From the NCBI RefSeq assembly GCF_003207795.1, contig NZ_NIRT01000013.1:1-64000 (forward strand): 64,000 nt of DNA, in the 5' to 3' direction. Shown here piece by piece: positions 1 through 7,220 of this stretch; within the stretch, counting starts at the first letter, position 1, and every line of letters begins with the position of its first letter. Source of the stretch: Komagataeibacter nataicola (lineage in GTDB: Bacteria; Pseudomonadota; Alphaproteobacteria; Acetobacterales; Acetobacteraceae). Under the pieces are notes generated by a model. The model saw nothing but the letters and a program-made list of their open reading frames with translations. It had not been told where the DNA came from and made no database searches. The position numbers and the translations under genes are program-made.

Positions 1-820
1 ATGCCTGTTTAATATTATCCAATGCAAGATATAAACGACCATCTGCTGAAATAGCATAATCTGCATTACGAATATTAACTTTATCAAACGCAAACTTAAC
101 ACCTTCTTCGGATGCCTGTTTAATATTATCCAAACCAAGATATAAACGACCGTCTTTTGATATAGCGTTATCTATGCCTGTGATACGTTCAGGTTTTAAT
201 TTATTAATCAAACGTTCTACCGGCATCATATAAGCATCGGTAACGGCTGAATTACCCTTACATTTCATCTGCTGAATAGTTTTTGTGTATTCATCATATT
301 CAACAGTGACATGGGGGAAGTTATCTTTATCACGCAATGAAAATATCGTCTTATCATCATATCCACCACGTCCTACACAATTCCCCATAGCGTTTCCTTC
401 GAAATCTTTTGCCTCTGGTGTTTCCAATTTTACCCATTGAAAACCACCTTCGTAATTAAGTATCGGGGTAACATCATCAGGATTTCCCCTGAATTCAGAT
501 AACTTTTCAGCCTTTTTTGCTAACCCGTCATGCCATTTTTTCTGGTGTGTCTGTGCATCTTTCCAGGAAATACGGTCAATCCTTCCTGCAAGTTTTGGGT
601 CTTCCACCTGCAAACCATGCAACCAGTCCCTCGTGTTATCGATATCGGTTTCATCTGGAAGTTTATATTCATTTTGACGGGCATATGTTTCCAAACGTCT
701 TTTTATCCATTCCCTGGCAAAAACAGGAAAACGTTTGGCATATTCATTTACTTGTTTCTGGATATCAGTAAGTTTCCTGTTTTCTTCCGCAATCTTTCTT
801 TGTTTTTTTTCATTAGTCAT
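1..820 (-). CDS. PcfJ-like tandem-repeat protein, N-terminal part (cut by window edge)
   Basis: About 273 residues are visible and the reading frame is still open at base 1, so the C-terminus lies outside. It starts at the ATG complementary to 818-820, behind an AGGAGG-type ribosome site. The N-terminal ~110 residues are charged and helical. A PcfJ-like core follows near residues 145-190, with MGNCVG, FSLRD, PHVTVEY and QQMKCKGNS. After it come repeats of the form AISxDGRLYLGxDNIKQASEEGVKF. It is a close paralogue of the protein at 50609-52408. PcfJ-like domains occur in conjugative plasmids and phages; their molecular role is not firmly known. A role as transferred cargo is inference from the C-terminal tails of the complete paralogues. 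Confidence 0.85.
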   Translation of the reverse strand, partial: MTNEKKQRKIAEENRKLTDIQKQVNEYAKRFPVFAREWIKRRLETYARQNEYKLPDETDIDNTRDWLHGLQVEDPKLAGRIDRISWKDAQTHQKKWHDGLAKKAEKLSEFRGNPDDVTPILNYEGGFQWVKLETPEAKDFEGNAMGNCVGRGGYDDKTIFSLRDKDNFPHVTVEYDEYTKTIQQMKCKGNSAVTDAYMMPVERLINKLKPERITGIDNAISKDGRLYLGLDNIKQASEEGVKFAFDKVNIRNADYAISADGRLYLALDNIKQA

Positions 821-856
821 ATCGTCATCCTCCTACATGTTATGAACCTTTTTTTT

Positions 857-885
857 ATGTTACCGGGTATCATTACATATAACAA
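857..885 (-). promoter_or_regulatory. Promoter of the PcfJ-like gene starting at 820
   Basis: On the minus strand TTGTTA is followed after 17 bases by TAACAT, inside the motif ATACCCGGTAACAT. The same arrangement and sequence lie in front of the paralogues starting at 52408 and 55570, which supports a shared promoter. Confidence 0.5.
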
Positions 886-976
886 AGGCTTGCATGGATT
901 ACTAATGACTTATTAATATGTTTTATACCTCATTATGTTTTATATAATACGACTACATGACACATGTTTTGTTTTT

Positions 977-1170
977 GATGCTATCGCATATCAAGCCCGG
1001 TATGTGATATAGTTTACATATGATATGATTAAAGATTTCGCTCTTAGCGCCTGCGGCGTTTCAGTCTTCATGTGACCCGAAGGGCTGATCGATTTTCAGA
1101 ACATCATTTTTTTGCTGACACTCACCTACCACGGGCTTGATGTGTCTTTGACACATAGCGCGATAGCGCC
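977..1170. repeat. R1 element, copy A
   Basis: Left end GATGCTATCGC...AAGCCCGG; middle GCGCCTGCGGCG and CCCGAAGGGCTGA; right end CACGGGCTT, hairpin ATGTGTC-TTT-GACACAT, then GCGCGATAGCGCC. The ends are inverted copies of each other. Together with the flanking promoter and terminator it fills the gap 821-1257. Confidence 0.85.
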
Positions 1171-1192
1171 CCCTTCCCTGTCATCATATATA

Positions 1193-1228
1193 GAAAAAGC
1201 CCCCTGAAATCCAATTCCAAGGGGGCTG
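1193..1228 (-). terminator. Terminator of the gene at 1258-2826
   Basis: Minus-strand hairpin AGCCCCCTTGG.../...AGGGGGCT followed by a run of Ts, just past the stop codon. Confidence 0.75.
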
Positions 1229-1257
1229 ATTGCTTATTATTCATAACAGGCATGTCA

Positions 1258-2826
1258 TCAAAGTGTATGTGTAAAGTCTTCTTCTTCTGTTTTTACCTGT
1301 GCTTGTGTTTCAGGTGCCGGAATGTTTTTAATGTTTTCGGCTACTTCTTTTAGTTTATCACGAACAGATTCAGGTGTATGTTTCGATATTTTGTTAATAT
1401 CATGTCTAATGACTTCGGGGTTATCATGTATGACATCAAAATCATGTTTAAAGTCATCTCTCATACTTCTTAATTCAATTGAAGGCTTGAACTTAACAGG
1501 TTCCTTTTTTTCTTCATGATGTTCACCTGTTACATAATCTTTGATTGCCATTGCCTTCGATTTGAACCAGTTTGTGACTTTTTCAAACCCTTTGGGTTTG
1601 GCATCTTCAATAGCCTGGTGTCTTTCTTCCCGATATTTTTCAACGAAAGCCTCAGCCTTTCTTTGAAGGGGTGTGTTATCCACGGAATAAAGTTTGGCAT
1701 CTTTTATGTTTTGTGGATGTATTCTTTTTAAATTACTACCGTTAGCAACAAAATTCTGTGCCCTGGATGACCAATCTTCAATCGTCTTCGTGTGACTGAT
1801 GTCAACGATAGAAAACGTTTTGTATGTGGTCGCCTGGTTAGCCACAGCCTGCTCACCTACATGCCATCTTCCATTTGTTTCAACACAATACGGTAAATCC
1901 AACGGGTCTGCATGTGTGAAGGCTATTCCCCGTGAACTTGCTTCGTTCATGGCATTCACACCAACATACACATTGCCTTCTTTATCCATGCCAAATGGTT
2001 GCCCATCAGGAAGATTATACGGTGACGTTGATATGTGAACATCCTTGATGTCATTGACCTTGATAACCTTGTCCTGCAAGTTCTTACCAATATGGATTTT
2101 GCCCTCACTATCCTGTATGAAATCAATATTCTTCTTAATGTTGCCTTCCATCTTGACAAACACGTTGTCATCACCAGCCTGAATAATCTGTTTTCTACCA
2201 GCATACAGATGTCCGGCATCATCAATAGCCATGCCATTTTTTATTTTGACATTTCCATTGGTGAACTTTTCACCTTTCATAACAGCATAATCTATGAAAG
2301 TTCGGTCGATATATAAGCGTCCACTATCAGCCAATGCGTAGTTATCAACACTTTTTATGTTAACCTTATCAAATGTTACGCCATCACGTGCCGCCCTGTT
2401 GATATCACCCATGTTAGTGTAAACATGACCATCACGACTTAACGCCATATCTTCCTTCAATGATGCCGTCACAAACGAAACACCAGAATCCGACGCTTTC
2501 TTGATGCTATCCCGACCATAATAAATCTTGCCGTTATCATCTTTTCCCCAAGGAATATCATTTTTAATTGCTTTCGGTGCTATGGCGCTCAATACATCTT
2601 CAATATATGGCGCATATGGTCCCGTATCATTTTTGAATTCTTGTTTATCTTTATTGATGCGGATGATGTCGGTAACTTCACCTGTGTTTTCATTATACGT
2701 TAATGAAATAGGATTCGTGAAACCCGACATCGAACCCCTGTGTTGTAAATTAAAATTATAGATGCCACCCTCTCCATCGGTGACATCCCATGTATAATTA
2801 TTGTCATATTTCATAATTTCTGACAT
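1258..2826 (-). CDS. Tandem-repeat protein of the PcfJ-associated family, divergent
   Basis: 522 residues. I chose the ATG at 2826 because GGAGGAAT lies 6 bases upstream; the longer frame would read through that site. The protein lacks the long N-terminal helical part and the NCVG core of its relatives. It keeps about ten degenerate units of the form (G)xLYxGxxxIxxAxxxGVxFxxVxI over residues ~100-350. A highly charged, helical C-terminal half follows, ending KTEEEDFTHTL. It has no signal peptide or membrane segment. It is followed by its own terminator and by R1 copy A. The acidic block plus Ser/Thr/hydrophobic end resembles the tails of the other family members. Function unknown. Confidence 0.8.
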   Translation of the reverse strand: MSEIMKYDNNYTWDVTDGEGGIYNFNLQHRGSMSGFTNPISLTYNENTGEVTDIIRINKDKQEFKNDTGPYAPYIEDVLSAIAPKAIKNDIPWGKDDNGKIYYGRDSIKKASDSGVSFVTASLKEDMALSRDGHVYTNMGDINRAARDGVTFDKVNIKSVDNYALADSGRLYIDRTFIDYAVMKGEKFTNGNVKIKNGMAIDDAGHLYAGRKQIIQAGDDNVFVKMEGNIKKNIDFIQDSEGKIHIGKNLQDKVIKVNDIKDVHISTSPYNLPDGQPFGMDKEGNVYVGVNAMNEASSRGIAFTHADPLDLPYCVETNGRWHVGEQAVANQATTYKTFSIVDISHTKTIEDWSSRAQNFVANGSNLKRIHPQNIKDAKLYSVDNTPLQRKAEAFVEKYREERHQAIEDAKPKGFEKVTNWFKSKAMAIKDYVTGEHHEEKKEPVKFKPSIELRSMRDDFKHDFDVIHDNPEVIRHDINKISKHTPESVRDKLKEVAENIKNIPAPETQAQVKTEEEDFTHTL

Positions 2827-2911
2827 CGAATATTCCTCCATTTTGTTGACGCGGCTATTTTCATAACCACTATACATTTTAGAATATCCGATATTTAAGC
2901 AAAATGCCGGG

Positions 2912-3454
2912 TTATTGTTTATTTACATCATCCCCCTTCTTTGGTGGTTTCCAAGACCATGTATGTTTTGGCCATGGTCCACATTCTACAGGGGCGTCAA
3001 AGTCTTCTCTCACAACATTGCTGAACCATTCCCCTTCCCTTTCAGGGTAGTCACGTCCTGAAACCTTATAATATTCCGTTGCCATCAGTCTTTTCATGTT
3101 TGCATAAGCTATTCCAATAGCATTATGCAATTCACGTCTGTTCGGGGATGAACCTTTTAGTTCTTTATACATGATTGCCCAAGGCAACGTGTCAGCTTTT
3201 ACATAAACCTGGTCATTCACATCATAGACACCATTGTCATCTATTAAGAATAATGTCTTATCAAGATATTTAGCCTGTGTTTTCGTGCTATCCTTAGACT
3301 TCAAATAAACCAAATCTATTTCATATGCCCGTCTTGGGTAATGTGAAATAATATAGGCGCAATCTTTTTCCATTTCATCAGGATTGTTTTTTACAGCCTC
3401 AAGGTAAGATTGAAACTGCTTATCTGTTATGAACATATTACTTATTGTTGTCAT
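2912..3454 (-). CDS. Unknown 180-residue protein
   Basis: I do not recognise this gene. The start is supported by ACAACAAAGGGAG seven bases upstream and by the promoter-like CTGGTATCAT further up. The product is soluble and mixed-charge, with no signal peptide or membrane segment and a Trp/Pro/Lys-rich C-terminus (WPKHTWSWKPPKKGDD). It lies 85 bases upstream of the tandem-repeat gene on the same strand, so the two may be cotranscribed. Confidence 0.7.
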   Translation of the reverse strand: MTTISNMFITDKQFQSYLEAVKNNPDEMEKDCAYIISHYPRRAYEIDLVYLKSKDSTKTQAKYLDKTLFLIDDNGVYDVNDQVYVKADTLPWAIMYKELKGSSPNRRELHNAIGIAYANMKRLMATEYYKVSGRDYPEREGEWFSNVVREDFDAPVECGPWPKHTWSWKPPKKGDDVNKQ

Positions 3455-3557
3455 TTTACTTTCTCCCTTTGTTGTGCAACATTCCCATTATGGTCATGTC
3501 ATCTGCATATTTATTATGATACCAGATGGCATGACATTTTAAGAAGAACTCTATTTA

Positions 3558-4271
3558 TTAATTTGGTGTGTAAACATTGTAGCCTTCATGCCCAGGTGTC
3601 CAATTCATTGTAATCGTGCTTCCGTCACCGGGCGAAAACGTGAATTGTTGATTTGCCCCCGTTTTCACTTGTGGTGAATTCTTGGCTAAGTTCGTATAAT
3701 CGGTTGCAGACAAACCATCTGCTAATGTCGATGACTGGCTATCACCATTGGATGGCGTCAGCATATCATTTGCAATAGTTGAACCATATTCCGACTTCAA
3801 CTGATTACCATAATTGGACATGTAAGCCTGATACTCGCTTAATGAATTAATCGGTGTCCCGTCATCTTCATACAAACCAGATATGGCAACATCCCCACTA
3901 TACCCTTCATCTTGTGCTATCTTGCTTGCCAGATTGATGACATTCAGTTCGTCAACACCCGTATATGCCCGTTCAGCCCCCGATATCTTGTTCAGGACCG
4001 CATATAACTGTTTCTGCAATTCAGTCTCTTCCGATGTGTCGGAATCAGAACCAGAACCGCTGCTAACAGAACCACTACCTGAACTGGATGAAGATGACGG
4101 GGCGCTACAGCTTACCGGTTCGTTCACCAAGCTACCGGCAATCTTACAATACACAGATTCCAGATTTCCCCCTGTAAGAGCAATCACAGAAATAAGAACA
4201 ACTGCAATCAGTAATATCATGATGGCATATTCAACAGCGGTCACACCGTCATCATTTTTTATATCAGTCAT
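3558..4271 (-). CDS. Large Flp/Fap-type prepilin with long ectodomain
   Basis: 237 residues. The N-terminus has a short leader ending in Gly, then VTAVEY and a hydrophobic stretch (IMILLIAVVLISVIAL). This is the classic Flp prepilin pattern: cleavage after Gly, Glu at +5, Tyr at +6. Ordinary Flp pilins are 50-70 residues. This one continues through a Ser/Gly linker (residues ~58-80) into an extra domain of about 150 residues. It shares phrases such as LKSEYGSTIA with the protein at 32995-34089, so the two are homologous. The start has a strong AGGGGGGAAG site. It is probably an extracellular fibre subunit, or a minor pilin carrying a tip domain. No Tad assembly genes or prepilin peptidase are in the window. 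Confidence 0.75.
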   Translation of the reverse strand: MTDIKNDDGVTAVEYAIMILLIAVVLISVIALTGGNLESVYCKIAGSLVNEPVSCSAPSSSSSSGSGSVSSGSGSDSDTSEETELQKQLYAVLNKISGAERAYTGVDELNVINLASKIAQDEGYSGDVAISGLYEDDGTPINSLSEYQAYMSNYGNQLKSEYGSTIANDMLTPSNGDSQSSTLADGLSATDYTNLAKNSPQVKTGANQQFTFSPGDGSTITMNWTPGHEGYNVYTPN

Positions 4272-4460
4272 TTTAAAACTTCCCCCCTAATAACATGCAT
4301 AACGATTATGTTAGACATATTATTATTGTAAGGTCTTCGAACACATAAAACCAAGGAAGTTAATATGATACCCGACTATAAAGATTGACAAACCGAGCAA
4401 ACAATATCATTTTTCGATGACATTTTTTTTGGTTAGCCATGCATTGGTATACTGTTTGCC

Positions 4461-4573
4461 AGATGAAGGTGTGTTCTCGGATATAGTTGAAGAACAGATT
4501 GATGTAACCATCATCCATGATTTTTGAACCAGCCTTGCCCCTGATATCGATCAGAATGCAGGGCTTTTTTTGT
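4461..4573 (+). ncRNA. Candidate small RNA with its own terminator
   Basis: A possible extended -10 box (TGGTATACT) sits near 4447-4455. At 4530-4572 a hairpin (AGCC..CCTGAT-ATCG-ATCAG..GGGCT) is followed by seven Ts on the plus strand. No plus-strand gene lies upstream, so the terminator needs a transcript of its own. The -35 box is weak. Confidence 0.3.
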
Positions 4574-4590
4574 GTTCAGTTTTCATGTTC

Positions 4591-5019
4591 ACGGAATGTT
4601 ACAGGAAATTACCGCAACCGTTAAAAAGCCGTTACACGTGTGTTTTGCAAACCGTTACAAATGCATTCCACAAATGCTAAAAAACATAACTATTACAACA
4701 GGTTACATACGGTTTCAGGTTTTCGTGTTGAACACGGTAACATGTTCAAAAACTGATTTTTTGGAAAAATGGACCCCGCCGGGGCGCTCTCAAGTCATCA
4801 AAAATTGGATGTTTCCAAAAACACCAAAATAATAAATGTTGACTATTGTAATGTGTTCAGTAATTTATCAGTAATATTTACACAAACGTTACCCGTTTGT
4901 CAATTCACCAAACTGGTTATAAGGAATCTATATAACCAGATTGCCGAATCTTCTCTTTGGATTGGTTTTCAGGAATTCAGATTCCTAATCGATTTCGAAA
5001 ACTATATTTTTTGTCTTAT
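4591..5019. repeat. R2 repeat, copy 1
   Basis: A 430-base non-coding repeat, also present at 12451 and 31933 and partly at 45910, 58499 and 58870. It begins ACGGAATGTTACAGG and carries several CCGTTACA/CGTTAAAA motifs. It also contains palindromes: CGTGTTGAACACG, CCCCGCCGGGG, ACAAACG-N5-CGTTTGT and CTGGTTATA-N9-TATAACCAG (4913-4939). It runs straight into an R1 element. Frames open across it lack ribosome sites. Confidence 0.85.
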
Positions 5020-5230
5020 GGTGCTATCGCACTGAGATGCTTTGCATCTCAAGCCCGGTGGTGGTGTGTGTTATCAAAAAAAAGCAGGTCTAAGAATTCC
5101 TTAAGCGCCTGCGGCGTCATTCGTTAGCAAACACCCGAAGGGCTGAATCGATATCACATCCATGGAATGCTTGAAGACACACACCTACACGGGCTTGGTA
5201 AGGCGATATGCCTTACAGCGCGATAGCGCC
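5020..5230. repeat. R1 element, copy B
   Basis: Full copy. Left end GGTGCTATCGCAC with hairpin GAGATGC-TTT-GCATCTC; right end hairpin TAAGGC-GATAT-GCCTTA, then GCGCGATAGCGCC. Both hairpins pair fully despite unrelated sequence. Confidence 0.9.
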
Positions 5231-5660
5231 CCCTTCCCCGTCATCAACCACACCAGGCACCTCGTTATCCAGGCATCCCACCAGGTCATCACCACAGCCT
5301 CGATGACACGACCAGACCTTACAGGATGACCATACAGCCACATCCACCCGTTAACCCGTGACTTTGACCACCCTGTTAGCAGAATGCCCCTGAAAACGTC
5401 TTATATGGCTTTACACGGAACATCAGGTCATCACCACAGCCTCGATGACACATCACCAGACCTCACAGGATGCCCATACAGGGGTGTCGGACCAGTTTTC
5501 CCTATACGGGGCATATCACCAGTTCACACAGCCACCAGCGCCATGTCATCAACCACGAACACAGCAACACGCCCCTGAAAGCCACAGGATGCCCGTACAG
5601 ACCCATTCAGGTGACCAGGCATCCAATTTTACCATGTCGGGGGCATAACCCTTGCGTTAG
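5231..5660. repeat. R3 block, copy 1
   Basis: Non-coding, cytosine-rich stretch with the motif ACAGGATGMCCRTACAG near 5325, 5463 and 5582, spaced 120-140 bases. CCAGACCT and CCCTGAAAACGTCTTATATGGC-like phrases are also repeated. The same block follows R1 at 13073, 32573 and 46345. From 5661 to 5776 I see only AT-rich DNA. Confidence 0.75.
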
Positions 5661-5776
5661 CATCATCTAACAGGCGTTAACACAAACATTCACATTACGT
5701 TAAAAAACAGTTCAAACGGAAATTAAAACGGTATCAGGACGTTGTCACTCATGTTGTTCGGGGAATGTTATAGGCA

Positions 5777-5809
5777 ATAAAAAAAGCGAAACCATCAGGC
5801 ATCGCTTTC
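5777..5809 (-). terminator. Terminator of the HTH operon
   Basis: Minus-strand hairpin AAAGCGATG...GGTTTCGCTTT followed by seven Ts, just past the stop at 5836. Confidence 0.7.
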
Positions 5810-5835
5810 ATGTTGATTGTTCAATTTGTGTCATC

Positions 5836-6135
5836 TTATTTGGCATCAATATATTTCTGCTTGTAATAAGTGACAACAGAACGTGTGACATTCATGTTTT
5901 TGGCAATTTCCATTTGTGAAAAGCCTTCATAATACAGTTTCATGAATTCTTCTTGGCGTTTGTCTTTGCGCAACTTCTTGAAGTCTTCATGGTCTTTCTT
6001 GGTGAACCATCGGTTCTTATAGTTCACCACACTACTTTCAGACATTTTGTATTTCTTGGCCGTCTCAAGCAAACTATGCGTTATCAAATAGTCTACAAAA
6101 CCATCCCTGTAATCTTCATTCATTATAGTCATCAT
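5836..6135 (-). CDS. Small double helix-turn-helix protein
   Basis: 99 residues (98 from the second ATG) made of two helix-turn-helix units. The first is around LITHSLLETAKKYKMSESSV and the second around YYEGFSQMEIAKNMNVTRSV. Both have the A-K/I-x(4)-V-S/T pattern of Sigma70-region-4/transposase-like HTHs. It lies 9 bases after the gene at 6145-6348 and before a terminator, so the two form an operon. It is related in design to the proteins at 15758 and 45291. Probably a DNA-binding regulator; target unknown. Confidence 0.75.
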   Translation of the reverse strand: MMTIMNEDYRDGFVDYLITHSLLETAKKYKMSESSVVNYKNRWFTKKDHEDFKKLRKDKRQEEFMKLYYEGFSQMEIAKNMNVTRSVVTYYKQKYIDAK

Positions 6136-6144
6136 AACCCCCTA

Positions 6145-6348
6145 TCATTCTAAGTCTTCATCATCATGCCATTTCCTGTTCCTTATCTTACTATATTTCA
6201 CTTTTGGTTCTACTTTCAATTCGTATTTAACCTTTTGTAGAATTTCAGGCTCTTCTTCACCTCTCCAGCCATCCATGTTCGACAACATCCCTACAAAATG
6301 CTTGTCAATCTTCTTCGCATTGCGACGATGTGAAAACTTAGAACTCAT
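6145..6348 (-). CDS. Small basic protein of unknown function
   Basis: 67 residues. The start at 6348 is set by GGAGGATAAGATT in front of ATGAGTTCT; the longer frame to 6405 has no ribosome site. The product is Lys/Arg-rich with an acidic end (HDDEDLE). No family was recognised. First gene of a two-gene operon with the HTH protein downstream. Confidence 0.6.
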   Translation of the reverse strand: MSSKFSHRRNAKKIDKHFVGMLSNMDGWRGEEEPEILQKVKYELKVEPKVKYSKIRNRKWHDDEDLE

Positions 6349-6647
6349 AATCTTATCCTCCAGTCTGTTTAAATATGCTCCCCCGCATACCGTCAGGAAA
6401 CACAACGCTTCCCTATAATTTTAGTTAATCATATTAATTGGAATTATGTAAAATATGTTAAGCAAACATTTAATAAGCATAAAAAGATTTCCTTAGTGTC
6501 TGTAGTAAAATCTTTTATTTAAATGGTTAACATGTTCTATATGCTTGTAATTTAGTCATGATATTTGATTTAATAAAAGTATGAAGTGATGTGACATATT
6601 ATTTTATGTTTTCGTCGCATGATTTTAGTTATTAGGGGGATAATACA
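6349..6647. other. AT-rich divergent promoter region
   Basis: About 300 bases between divergent genes, strongly AT-rich. No repeat element and no open frame with a ribosome site. It presumably holds both promoters; I could not assign boxes with confidence. Confidence 0.4.
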
Positions 6648-7220
6648 ATGTGTCAAAAACGTCTTATCAATGATAGCAAGCAGTTAAGTTTCATGGATTT
6701 CGTAGCAGGAACGACACCGTTTGAATGTGATGATGCTCCAGTGAAGGCGAAGAAGGTTACGGTTCGTGCCCGTGGCAAGCGTTCAGGTTCGGTAAAACGC
6801 ATTAATAAGAACCAGTATGATTTGCTTGATTTTCTATCAAAGATGCCTGTTTTCCAGAAGAAGGCGAAAACAGAAGACGTTAAGGAAGTTAAAGAACCAG
6901 TTCAGCATGTAGAACCGGTCAAGGTTCAAGGGGAACCAGTTAAGAATGATGTAGCAGTAAAGGAGAAGGAACCAATGATTAAGATTAGTGAAGAAAAGCG
7001 TTCATGGAATGCTATGCCGGTTTATCGCATACAACAGTTAGCGAAGGGTGGCATTAAGAAGGTCACATATGACACATACCGCAAGACTGCGGCAAAAGAA
7101 GAAGAAGAAATCAGGCTTGCAACTGAGGCTTTCATGAAGAAAAATGGCGTGACCCGTTTTCCAGCGATGTATGCCGAAGGGTCAACGCCTGATGCCGATA
7201 CTTATAATATCATGGCGTAG
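6648..7220 (+). CDS. Unknown Lys/Val/Glu-rich protein
   Basis: 190 residues, start supported by AGGGGGATAATACA. The N-terminal ~60 residues are basic (KAKKVTVRARGKRSGSVKR). The middle is a low-complexity Lys/Glu/Val/Pro linker (~75-115). The C-terminal ~70 residues look folded, with YDTYRKTAAKEEEEIRLATEAFMKKNGV. The 3' end overlaps the convergent LPD7 gene by 11 bases. No signal peptide and no recognised family; the basic N-terminus would suit nucleic-acid binding, which is inference only. Confidence 0.7.
   Translation: MCQKRLINDSKQLSFMDFVAGTTPFECDDAPVKAKKVTVRARGKRSGSVKRINKNQYDLLDFLSKMPVFQKKAKTEDVKEVKEPVQHVEPVKVQGEPVKNDVAVKEKEPMIKISEEKRSWNAMPVYRIQQLAKGGIKKVTYDTYRKTAAKEEEEIRLATEAFMKKNGVTRFPAMYAEGSTPDADTYNIMA

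Noticed and set aside
530-916. 128-residue hydrophobic plus-strand frame.
   Set aside because: It is the opposite strand of the PcfJ-like gene and has no ribosome site.
977-1170. R1 as integron attC sites.
   Set aside because: The required GTTRRRY/RYYYAAC cores are not found, modules carry their own promoters, and no integrase lies in the window.
1157-1180. R1 ends resembled tRNA-like or rRNA fragments because of strong hairpins.
   Set aside because: No cloverleaf, T-loop or anticodon arrangement can be drawn.
4572-5035. Overlapping open frames across R2, seen again at 12500 and 31938.
   Set aside because: They lack ribosome sites, several frames are open at once because the DNA itself is conserved, and copy 4 has lost half of them.
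5231-5660. R3 motif spacing looked like a CRISPR array.
   Set aside because: Repeats are short, only two or three per block, spacing varies from 110 to 140 bases, spacers are themselves repeated, and no cas gene is present.
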